A stretch of DNA of 5,604 nt, taken from positions 1 through 5,604 of the forward strand of contig CAIXDD010000043.1 in NCBI GenBank assembly GCA_903918155.1. The letters run 5' to 3'. Positions 1 through 5,043 of the stretch are shown piece by piece. A program made the translations under genes and the position numbers. Source of the stretch: an uncultured Hyphomicrobiales bacterium. GTDB lineage: Bacteria > Pseudomonadota > Alphaproteobacteria > Rhizobiales > Beijerinckiaceae. Below the pieces are notes generated by a model. The model saw only the letters and a list, made by a program, of their open reading frames with translations. It had not been told where the DNA came from and made no database searches. How positions within the stretch are numbered: position 1 is the stretch's first letter; every line of letters begins with the position of its first letter.

Positions 1-1273
1 CGGTCTCGGTCATGAATTGCTCATGCACGACGACGAAGAGATCCTCGCGCGCGAAGCCTGCGCGCACGCGGTTCTGGTCGGGCGCAACGGACATGGGATT
101 GGTGTTTTGAATCAGCATCGCCTTCACGGGCGGGCCGCCGGCGAGGGCGTCGGCGTCGCCGCATAGCGCTGCGCCCACGCGCGACTGGTCGAGGCTGCGC
201 ACGCCCGCGTCCATCACGTCCGATCCGTCGATGAGCGGCTGGCGCCATTTGTAGATCGCGCCATTGTTGTGGAAGGCGCCGCCGCCCTCATGGCTCCACG
301 CGCCCGTCACCGCGGCGATGCAGGTCGCCGCATGCATGTTGAGCGCGCCATTGCGCTGGCGCGAGAAGCCATAGCCCAGACGGAAGAACGTGCGTTTGCG
401 CGCGCCGACAAGATGGGCAAAGGCTTCGATCTGCGCGACCGCGAGGCCGGTGACGCCCGCCGCCCAGACGGGATCGCGCGTCTCCAGATGCGCCTTGAGC
501 CCATGGGGATCGTCGGTATAGCGCTCCAGATAATCCCAGTCCGCAAGGCCGTCGCGAAACAGCACATGCATGACGGCGCATGCGAGCGCCCCATCCGTGC
601 CCGGCCGCAGCAGAAGCGCCATGTCGGCCTGTTTCATCGTCTCGTTTTCATAAATGTCCACGACGACGATTTTCGCGCCGCGTTCCTTGCGGGCGCGCAT
701 GGCGTGCGTCATCACATTCACTTGCGTGGCGACGGCGTTGGTTCCCCAGATCACGACGCAATCGGATTTCGCCATCTCGCGCGGATCGGGGCCCGCGAGC
801 TTGCCGGTGCCCGCGATGAAGCCCGGCCAGGCGAGATTGACGCAGATCGTGCCGTTGTGGCGGGAATATTTCTTCGCATTGGCGAGGCGGTTCACGCCGT
901 CGCGCATCACGCGTCCCATCGTGCCCGCGTAATAATTCAGCCAGACGCTCTGCGCGCCGAATTCGCGTTCGGCGGCGAGAAAACGCGCGGCGATTTCGTC
1001 GAGCGCGTCGTCCCACGAGATGCGCTCGAAGGCGCCTGAGCCCTTTGGTCCCGTGCGGCGCAACGGATGAAGAAGGCGCTCCGGATGGTGGATGCGCTCG
1101 GCGTAACGCGCCACTTTCGCGCAGATCACGCCGGCGGTGTAGGTCTGGTCCTTCGCGCCGTGAATGCGCCCGATCGTCTTGCCGTCGATCACCTCAACGT
1201 CGAGCGCGCAGGCCGAGGGGCAATCGTGCGGGCAGACGGACGGGCGGCGTTCGATCTTTGCGGGCGCGTTCAT
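1..1273 (-). CDS. Molybdopterin (bis-MGD) oxidoreductase, N-terminal part, truncated by window edge
   Basis: The frame stays open from the ATG at 1273 to the left edge: 424 codons, no stop, so only the C-terminal part is missing. Family members run to roughly 700 residues. The N-terminus carries a 4Fe-4S motif, C14-x3-C18-x3-C22-x28-C51, in the context VCPHDCPSAC, typical of COG0243 enzymes. Further family landmarks are NYYAGTMGR (113-121), a cofactor-binding segment with IWGTN ending at N179 followed by a GAKIVVVD strand, and a VVVHEQFMTET stretch at the edge. There is no twin-arginine leader, so the enzyme is probably cytoplasmic. The start is supported by GGAGGT (1279-1284) five bases upstream. 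The molybdenum ligand and the substrate cannot be read from this fragment, and no partner subunit gene is visible. It lies downstream of ndk but is separated from it by a terminator. Being a molybdopterin oxidoreductase is secure; its specific reaction is not. Confidence 0.9.
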   Translation of the reverse strand, partial: MNAPAKIERRPSVCPHDCPSACALDVEVIDGKTIGRIHGAKDQTYTAGVICAKVARYAERIHHPERLLHPLRRTGPKGSGAFERISWDDALDEIAARFLAAEREFGAQSVWLNYYAGTMGRVMRDGVNRLANAKKYSRHNGTICVNLAWPGFIAGTGKLAGPDPREMAKSDCVVIWGTNAVATQVNVMTHAMRARKERGAKIVVVDIYENETMKQADMALLLRPGTDGALACAVMHVLFRDGLADWDYLERYTDDPHGLKAHLETRDPVWAAGVTGLAVAQIEAFAHLVGARKRTFFRLGYGFSRQRNGALNMHAATCIAAVTGAWSHEGGGAFHNNGAIYKWRQPLIDGSDVMDAGVRSLDQSRVGAALCGDADALAGGPPVKAMLIQNTNPMSVAPDQNRVRAGFAREDLFVVVHEQFMTET

Positions 1274-1278
1274 GGGAG

Positions 1279-1284
1279 ACCTCC
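1279..1284 (-). promoter_or_regulatory. Shine-Dalgarno site of the molybdopterin oxidoreductase
   Basis: Read on the minus strand this is GGAGGT, five bases before the ATG at 1273. It fixes the start codon. No convincing -35/-10 pair is visible in the 56 bases between this gene and the ndk terminator, so its promoter is unclear. Confidence 0.8.
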
Positions 1285-1329
1285 GCGCGCATCATGGCGA
1301 GGAGGGCGCCGGCTGGCAATCGACGGCAT

Positions 1330-1362
1330 AAAAAAAACGGCGCGCGGCAAGCCGCACGCCGT
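1330..1362 (-). terminator. Rho-independent terminator of ndk
   Basis: On the minus strand, ACGGCGTGCGGC (1362-1351) and GCCGCGCGCCGT (1348-1337) form a 12-bp GC-rich stem with one G-T wobble. The inner pairs would open to make the loop. A run of eight T follows directly (1337-1330). It begins 24 bases after the ndk stop codon and should insulate ndk from the oxidoreductase gene. Confidence 0.9.
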
Positions 1363-1386
1363 CTTGAGTCGGGCGAGAGCTTTCGC

Positions 1387-1809
1387 TCAGCCGACGATGT
1401 CGTTGCCCGAAAACCATTGCGCGATCTCCACCGCCGCCGTCTCGGGCGCGTCGGAGCCATGCACGGAATTTTCGCCGACGGAGACGGCGAATTCCTTGCG
1501 GATCGTGCCGGCGTCGGCATTGGCGGGGTTGGTGGCGCCCATGATGTCGCGATAGGTCTTGATCGCGTTGTCGCCTTCGAGCACCTGCACGACGACGGGG
1601 CCGGCGGTCATCGTGTCCACCAGCTCGCCGAAGAAGGGGCGTTCGCGGTGCACGCCATAAAACGTCTCGGCCTGTTCGCGCGTCATGCGCACGCGCTTCT
1701 GCGCGATGATGCGCAGGCCGGCCTGCTCGATCTTGGCGTTGATCGCGCCGGTGAGGTTGCGGCGGGTCGCGTCGGGCTTGATGATCGAGAAGGTGCGTTC
1801 AATCGCCAT
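1387..1809 (-). CDS. ndk: Nucleoside diphosphate kinase
   Basis: The 140-residue product is the usual length for a bacterial Ndk. It transfers the gamma phosphate from ATP to NDPs and dNDPs through a phosphohistidine, balancing cytosolic nucleotide pools. The catalytic histidine is H117 in the signature NSVHGSD (114-120). The nucleotide-binding residues K11, Y51, F59, R87, T93, R104 and N114 are all present at standard family positions. The ATG at 1809 is chosen because MAIERTFSIIKPD is the conserved family N-terminus; the upstream in-frame ATG at 1875 would add an unrelated arginine/proline-containing tail and would lie inside the predicted promoter. No strong Shine-Dalgarno is visible, only a weak GAGA about ten bases upstream. 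The gene appears monocistronic, with its own promoter and terminator, and diverges from oxyR. Confidence 0.97.
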   Translation of the reverse strand: MAIERTFSIIKPDATRRNLTGAINAKIEQAGLRIIAQKRVRMTREQAETFYGVHRERPFFGELVDTMTAGPVVVQVLEGDNAIKTYRDIMGATNPANADAGTIRKEFAVSVGENSVHGSDAPETAAVEIAQWFSGNDIVG

Positions 1810-1846
1810 GTGGAAAGTCTCGCGGGTGAGCGGAAAGGGAGCCGGG

Positions 1847-1875
1847 CTTATACCGGCGCGGACGGCGCCGCACAA
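1847..1875 (-). promoter_or_regulatory. Predicted sigma-70-type promoter of ndk
   Basis: On the minus strand, TTGTGC (1875-1870) and TATAAG (1852-1847) are separated by exactly 17 bases. The -10 box matches the consensus at five of six positions. The -35 box keeps the TTG core and is preceded by C, as is common in alphaproteobacterial promoters. Transcription would start near 1840, giving a leader of about 30 bases. Confidence 0.65.
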
Positions 1876-1930
1876 GCCGGCGCAGGCGCGCAGCCCCCGG
1901 TCGCGCCGGCGAGGGCGGGCGCGCTGCGCG

Positions 1931-1961
1931 ATTGTTCCAGCCTATGGAATTGGGCTAAAGT
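1931..1961 (+). promoter_or_regulatory. Candidate oxyR promoter with overlapping OxyR half-site
   Basis: TTGTTC (1932-1937) and TAAAGT (1956-1961), 18 bases apart, form a plausible but weak -35/-10 pair ahead of oxyR. Overlapping the -35 is ATTG-N7-CTAT (1931-1945), one base away from the OxyR core ATAG-N7-CTAT. No second unit is found at the next register. Negative autoregulation of oxyR is known in E. coli; its occurrence here is inferred from the position of this site. Confidence 0.4.
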
Positions 1962-1980
1962 GATCGCTGCAAGCAATCAC
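1960..1980 (+). repeat. Imperfect inverted repeat in the oxyR leader
   Basis: GTGATCGC (1960-1967) and GCAATCAC (1973-1980) are inverted copies with one mismatch, spaced by TGCAA. The repeat lies 15 bases before the oxyR start and overlaps the candidate -10 box. It could be a regulator site of the LysR T-N11-A type or a leader hairpin. Nothing in the sequence decides between these. Confidence 0.45.
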
Positions 1981-1995
1981 GCTCCCGGCGCCTTC

Positions 1996-2922
1996 ATGAA
2001 CCTGCGCGACCTTCACTATGTCATCGCCGTCGCCGATCACGCCCATTTCGGCAATGCTGCGCTCGCCTGCTGCGTCAGTCAGCCGACGCTGAGCGGGCAG
2101 ATCGCCAAGCTCGAGCAGGAGCTGGGCGTGGAGATTTTCAGCCGCGTCGGGCGCGCCGTGCGGCCCACCGAGGCGGGCGAGCAGATCATCGCCCATGCGC
2201 GGCGCGCGGTGGCGGCCGCCCAGGACGTCGTGGATTGCGCCCGCGCCAATCGCGATCCGCTGAGCGGGCGGTTGCGGCTCGGGGTCATCCCCACGATCTC
2301 GCCTTATCTGATGCCCTATGTCCTGCCGGCAGCGGCGGAGAAATTGCCTAATGCGCCGCTGGTTCTCGTCGAGGACAAGACGGCCCATCTCGTGCCCCTG
2401 GTGATCGAAGGCAAGCTGGACGCGGCCATCATCGCCACGCAGGAAGACGCCGGCGAGCTTGCGTCGCTGGATTTGTTCGACGAGCCGTTCTGGGTCGCCA
2501 TGCCGCCCAATCATCCCCTTGTCGCCTCGCGTCAGGTGAAGCCCGCCGACATCGACCCCAAGACGCTGCTCCTGCTCACCGACGGCCATTGCCTGCGCGA
2601 TCAGGCGGCGGAATTGTGCGGCAATCCGCAGACGGGGCAGGGCGTGATGGCGGACATGCGCGCCTCAAGCCTCGAAACCCTGCTGCATCTGACCGCCGCG
2701 GGCCATGGGGTGACGCTAGTCCCGCAACTCGCAGTTGAATGCGGCCGGGTCGAGACCGACCGCCTCGTCACCCGGCCTCTGGCCGGCGGCGCCGCCTCGC
2801 GCCGCGTGCGCCTGATTCACCGGCTGCGCAGCCCGCGCACCCGCGCGCTGGTCGAACTGGCGCGCACGATCCGGGCGAGCCTGCCGGAGGGCGTGCGCAA
2901 ACTGCAAAGCTCAAGTGATTGA
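1996..2922 (+). CDS. oxyR: OxyR, peroxide-sensing LysR-family transcription regulator
   Basis: The 308-residue product has an N-terminal winged helix-turn-helix (about 1-60, with VSQPTLSGQI at 27-36), a linker helix to about 90, and a LysR substrate-binding-type domain. It resembles E. coli OxyR along its length: N-terminus MNLRDLHY, then GVIPTISPYLMP, LFDEP, DGHCLRDQA and ATSLET-like ASSLETL. The two cysteines forming the regulatory disulfide are present as C199 (in GHC) and C208, with the E. coli spacing and numbering. It should therefore sense H2O2 by reversible disulfide formation and activate peroxide defence. The ATG at 1996 matches the OxyR N-terminus although no clear Shine-Dalgarno precedes it; an in-frame GTG at 1960 is a less likely start. 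It diverges from ndk and lies 223 bases upstream of the rubrerythrin gene, with an OxyR-type operator starting at its stop codon. A non-redox LysR function is unlikely given both cysteines. Confidence 0.93.
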   Translation: MNLRDLHYVIAVADHAHFGNAALACCVSQPTLSGQIAKLEQELGVEIFSRVGRAVRPTEAGEQIIAHARRAVAAAQDVVDCARANRDPLSGRLRLGVIPTISPYLMPYVLPAAAEKLPNAPLVLVEDKTAHLVPLVIEGKLDAAIIATQEDAGELASLDLFDEPFWVAMPPNHPLVASRQVKPADIDPKTLLLLTDGHCLRDQAAELCGNPQTGQGVMADMRASSLETLLHLTAAGHGVTLVPQLAVECGRVETDRLVTRPLAGGAASRRVRLIHRLRSPRTRALVELARTIRASLPEGVRKLQSSSD

Positions 2923-2958
2923 TAGACTTTGCCTATTAGCCTGATCGGCGGGGCCTAT
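2922..2958 (+). promoter_or_regulatory. Tandem OxyR operator upstream of the rubrerythrin cluster
   Basis: Unit one is ATAG-N7-CTAT at 2922-2936, a perfect match to the OxyR core. After exactly seven bases, unit two is ATCG-N7-CTAT at 2944-2958, with one mismatch. This reproduces the known OxyR tetramer arrangement (ATAG-N7-CTAT, N7, ATAG-N7-CTAT) with 15 of 16 core bases. The inner T and A preferences of the E. coli consensus are not kept. The first base is the last base of the oxyR stop codon. The site lies about 190 bases before the rubrerythrin start, suiting activation of that gene by OxyR. Confidence 0.75.
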
Positions 2959-2969
2959 GGCGAGACCGG

Positions 2970-3001
2970 TTTTCTTCCAGTTTAGAAGAAAAACAAACTG
3001 G
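2970..3001 (+). repeat. Two interleaved inverted repeats with pseudoknot topology
   Basis: TTTTCTTC (2970-2977) pairs with GAAGAAAA (2985-2992). CCAGTTT (2977-2983) pairs with AAACTGG (2995-3001). Both are perfect. The 5' arm of the second repeat lies in the loop of the first, so the two stems either exclude each other or form an H-type pseudoknot. The element sits just downstream of the OxyR operator, in or near the start of the rubrerythrin leader. It could act in RNA or as a binding site for a dimeric regulator. It has no T-run and is not a terminator of oxyR. Confidence 0.5.
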
Positions 3002-3018
3002 CGGACCCTCTGCGCGCA

Positions 3019-3045
3019 TTGACAAAGCATGGCGGGGACTATGTC
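3019..3045 (+). promoter_or_regulatory. Candidate promoter of the rubrerythrin cluster
   Basis: A perfect TTGACA (3019-3024) is followed after 15 bases by TATGTC (3040-3045), within a CTATGT context. The spacer is short and the -10 is weak. An alternative is an activator-dependent start closer to the OxyR operator, using the poor boxes TGGCGA (2958-2963) and TTTAGA (2981-2986) with a 17-base spacer. The second choice fits class-typical OxyR activation better; the first has the better -35 box. Confidence 0.35.
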
Positions 3046-3133
3046 TGCGGGAGCGGCCCGTCGCATGGGCGCCGCTGGGGCGACTAACGCTCCGGTTGCG
3101 CTGTCCAGGCTTCGGCGGCCGCAGACGTCTTTC
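3046..3133 (+). other. Probable leader of the rubrerythrin transcript
   Basis: No gene is seen here. A GC-rich hairpin is possible with arms AGCGGCCC (3052-3059) and GGGCGCCGCT (3067-3076), in which one C is bulged out. Two short palindromes, GCGGCCGC (3115-3122) and AGACGTCT (3123-3130), lie directly before the ribosome binding site. They are short enough to be chance in GC-rich DNA. Confidence 0.3.
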
Positions 3134-3142
3134 AGGAGGTGA
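3134..3142 (+). promoter_or_regulatory. Very strong Shine-Dalgarno of the rubrerythrin gene
   Basis: AGGAGGTGA is fully complementary to the 16S rRNA 3' end over nine bases. The AGGAGG core lies six bases before the ATG at 3146. It fixes the start and suggests that rubrerythrin is made in larger amounts than the products of the two downstream genes, whose sites are only GAGG and AGGA. Confidence 0.9.
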
Positions 3143-3145
3143 GCC

Positions 3146-3565
3146 ATGGCTCTCAAGGGCAGCAAGACCGAAGAAAACTTGAAGTACGCGTTCGCTGGCG
3201 AATCGCAGGCGAACCGCCGCTATCTCTATTTCGCACAGAAGGCCGACGTTGAAGGCTACAACGACGTCGCCGCCGTGTTCCGCTCCACCGCGGAAGGCGA
3301 GACCGGCCACGCGCACGGCCATCTCGAGTTCCTCGAGGCCTGCGGCGACCCCGCCACCGGCCTGCCGATGGGCAAGACCGACCTGAACCTGAAGGCGTCG
3401 ATCGCGGGCGAGACCCACGAATACACCGACATGTATCCCGGCATGGCCCGCACCGCGCGCGAGGAAGGCCATGAGGAGATCGCCGATTGGTTCGAGACGC
3501 TGGCGAAGGCCGAGCGTTCGCACGCTGGCCGCTTCCAGCGCGCGCTCGACGAGATGAAGGCCTGA
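3146..3565 (+). CDS. Rubrerythrin-type diiron peroxidase lacking a rubredoxin domain
   Basis: The 139-residue product is a single ferritin-like four-helix domain. Diiron ligands align with those of Desulfovibrio rubrerythrin: E19 (in GESQA), E52 and H55 (ExxH), E89 and E92 (in GETHEYTDMYP), and E123 with H126 (ExxH). Known rubrerythrins reduce H2O2 to water at this site in the cytoplasm. The C-terminal rubredoxin domain of the classical enzyme is absent: the protein ends after the fourth helix, there is no CxxC pair, and C66 is the only cysteine. Electrons must therefore come from another protein. It is first in a same-strand cluster with an Fe-S protein and a DUF3501 protein, preceded by an OxyR-type operator and a very strong ribosome site. 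The family is clear; peroxidase activity rather than iron handling is inferred from the ligands and context. Confidence 0.93.
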   Translation: MALKGSKTEENLKYAFAGESQANRRYLYFAQKADVEGYNDVAAVFRSTAEGETGHAHGHLEFLEACGDPATGLPMGKTDLNLKASIAGETHEYTDMYPGMARTAREEGHEEIADWFETLAKAERSHAGRFQRALDEMKA

Positions 3566-3583
3566 TCTTCACGCAGTGAATCG

Positions 3584-3617
3584 CGGCCGGGGCCTCGCGT
3601 CCCGGCCGTTTTCTTTT
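3584..3617 (+). terminator. Intrinsic terminator or attenuator after rubrerythrin
   Basis: CGGCCGGG (3584-3591) and CCCGGCCG (3601-3608) form a perfect 8-bp stem with a nine-base loop, followed by TTTTCTTTT (3609-3617). It begins 18 bases after the rubrerythrin stop. The downstream genes lie close on the same strand with no clear promoter of their own, so partial read-through is likely, giving more rubrerythrin than Fe-S protein. Confidence 0.75.
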
Positions 3618-3655
3618 CGGCGACCCCCCGCGTCACACCAAGCAACGAGGACAGC

Positions 3656-4999
3656 ATGAGAGAGGGTAGTCTCGAAGCGCCCATTCGGCATCCGCTCGAC
3701 TGGCACAATCCCGAGTTCTACGACGAGGCGAAGCTCGACGAAGAGCTGCGGCGCGTTTTCGACATCTGCCACGGCTGCCGCCGTTGCTTCAACCTGTGCG
3801 ATTCCTTCCCCAAGCTCTTCGACCTGATCGACGAGTCGAAGTCGGGCGAGCTGGACACGGTCGCCAGCGAGGATTTCAAGCCCGTCGTGGACGCGTGCAC
3901 GCTCTGCGACATGTGCTTCATGACGAAATGTCCCTATGTGCCGCCGCACGAGTATAATCTCGATTTCCCGCATCTGATGCTGCGCTACCGCGCCGTCGAA
4001 CAGAAGAAGGGCGAAGGCTCTTTCATCGACGCCGAGATCGCCAAGACGGATCGCAACGGCAAGCTCGCGGGCCTTGTGGCGCCCATCGCCAATTGGGCGA
4101 CGAGCACGAAGAACAAGCTCGGCCGCTCCGTTCTTGAAAAGGTCGCCGATCTCGATGCGCGCGCGGAGCTTCCCACCTATGCGCGCTCGCCGCTGACGAG
4201 CCAGGCCAGCGCCGCGACGCCGGTGGTCAATCGCGATGCGCCGGGCTTTGGGCGCAAGGCGGTGATCTACGCCACCTGTTTCAACAATTACAACGATCCC
4301 GAAGTGGGCCTCGTCGCGCGCGCCGTTCTGGCGAAGAACGGCGTGGAGACCGAAGTCGTGCATCCCCATTGCTGCGGCATGCCGATGCTGGAGCAGGGCA
4401 AGCTCGCGGAAGTCGCCAAGGCCGCCACGACCGTCGCCGACGCGCTCGTTCCGTGGATCGAGAAGGGTTATGACGTCATCGCGCTCGTGCCCTCCTGTTC
4501 GCTGATGATGAAGTTCGAATGGCCGCTCATCGTGCCCGAGAGCGAGAAGGTGAAACGCCTCGCGCAATCCACCTTCGACATCAGCGAATATATAGTGGAC
4601 ATCGCCAAGAAGAACGGTCTTGCGCCCGGCATGCAGCCGGTGGGCGGCGGCGTCACGCTGCACATCGCCTGTCACTCGCGCGCGCAGAACATGGGCCAGA
4701 AGGCGACCGAAATGCTGCAGCTTCTGCCGCAAGCCGACGTGCAGGTGATCGAGCGCTGCTCGGGTCACGGCGGCGCATGGGGCTTCAAGAAGGGCAATTT
4801 CGATCTCGCCATGAAAGTGGGTCGCCCGGTGATGCGTCAGACCGCGGAAGGCGCCAAGGCGTTCGTCACGTCTGAATGTCCGCTTGCGGGCGTGCATATT
4901 GCGCAAGGCGTGGATGCGCAAAAGAGCGACAAGCCGAAGCCGACGCTTGTGAAGCATCCGATTCAGATCTTCGCGCGTAGTTACGGCATCGAGTCCTGA
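3656..4999 (+). CDS. Fe-S oxidoreductase with ferredoxin-like and CCG (HdrB/GlpC-type) domains
   Basis: The 447-residue product starts with two 4Fe-4S sites: C38-x2-C41-x2-C44-x3-C48 and C81-x2-C84-x2-C87-x4-C92-P. Two cysteine-rich CCG-type domains follow. The first has C208, C239-C240-G and C281. The second has C339, C368-S-G in place of CCG, and C408 in SECPLAG. This layout is shared with GlpC and heterodisulfide-reductase-like subunits, which pass electrons to or from quinones, thiols or partner flavoproteins. No signal peptide or membrane helix is evident, so it is probably cytoplasmic or membrane-peripheral. The start is supported by GAGG (3647-3650) five bases upstream. It lies 90 bases after rubrerythrin and 44 before the DUF3501 gene. 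Serving as electron donor to rubrerythrin is an inference from position and domain content. The serine in the second motif means one non-cubane cluster may be missing or altered. Confidence 0.9.
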   Translation: MREGSLEAPIRHPLDWHNPEFYDEAKLDEELRRVFDICHGCRRCFNLCDSFPKLFDLIDESKSGELDTVASEDFKPVVDACTLCDMCFMTKCPYVPPHEYNLDFPHLMLRYRAVEQKKGEGSFIDAEIAKTDRNGKLAGLVAPIANWATSTKNKLGRSVLEKVADLDARAELPTYARSPLTSQASAATPVVNRDAPGFGRKAVIYATCFNNYNDPEVGLVARAVLAKNGVETEVVHPHCCGMPMLEQGKLAEVAKAATTVADALVPWIEKGYDVIALVPSCSLMMKFEWPLIVPESEKVKRLAQSTFDISEYIVDIAKKNGLAPGMQPVGGGVTLHIACHSRAQNMGQKATEMLQLLPQADVQVIERCSGHGGAWGFKKGNFDLAMKVGRPVMRQTAEGAKAFVTSECPLAGVHIAQGVDAQKSDKPKPTLVKHPIQIFARSYGIES

Positions 5000-5019
5000 G
5001 AGACGCGCAAGCGTCTCTC
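4998..5019 (+). repeat. GNRA-capped hairpin at the stop codon of the Fe-S gene
   Basis: GAGAGACGC (4998-5006) and GCGTCTCTC (5011-5019) make a perfect 9-bp stem closed by the tetraloop GCAA (5007-5010), a stable GNRA loop. The 5' arm begins inside the TGA stop codon. No T-run follows, so it is not an intrinsic terminator. It may stabilise or mark a processing point of the mRNA between the Fe-S and DUF3501 genes. Confidence 0.7.
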
Positions 5020-5043
5020 TCCAACAGCCAGACAGGAAAAACG

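Noticed and set aside
269..1039. A 256-codon open frame on the plus strand
   Set aside because: It lies wholly within the molybdopterin oxidoreductase gene on the other strand and shows no recognisable domain.
1810..1875. An upstream in-frame ATG for ndk at 1875
   Set aside because: The added residues do not belong to the Ndk family, and the segment contains the predicted promoter.
1045..1995. A long N-terminal extension of the oxyR frame
   Set aside because: The extension runs antisense through the oxidoreductase start and all of ndk. The OxyR homology begins exactly at the ATG at 1996.
1942..2589. A 215-codon minus-strand frame opposite oxyR
   Set aside because: It is a codon-bias shadow of oxyR, with no motif or start signal.
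3115..3130. Adjacent palindromes GCGGCCGC and AGACGTCT before the rubrerythrin ribosome site
   Set aside because: Eight-base palindromes are common in such GC-rich DNA and no longer symmetry joins them, so I do not claim a regulator site.
2936..3523. Minus-strand frames across the intergenic region and rubrerythrin
   Set aside because: Their products resemble nothing known, and they run through the OxyR operator and antisense to the rubrerythrin gene.
3569..4957. A 462-codon open frame on the minus strand, opposite the Fe-S protein gene
   Set aside because: It is a mirror of a gene with strong third-position GC bias. Its product is rich in R, H, A and L with no motif, whereas the plus strand has intact cysteine motifs and a ribosome site.
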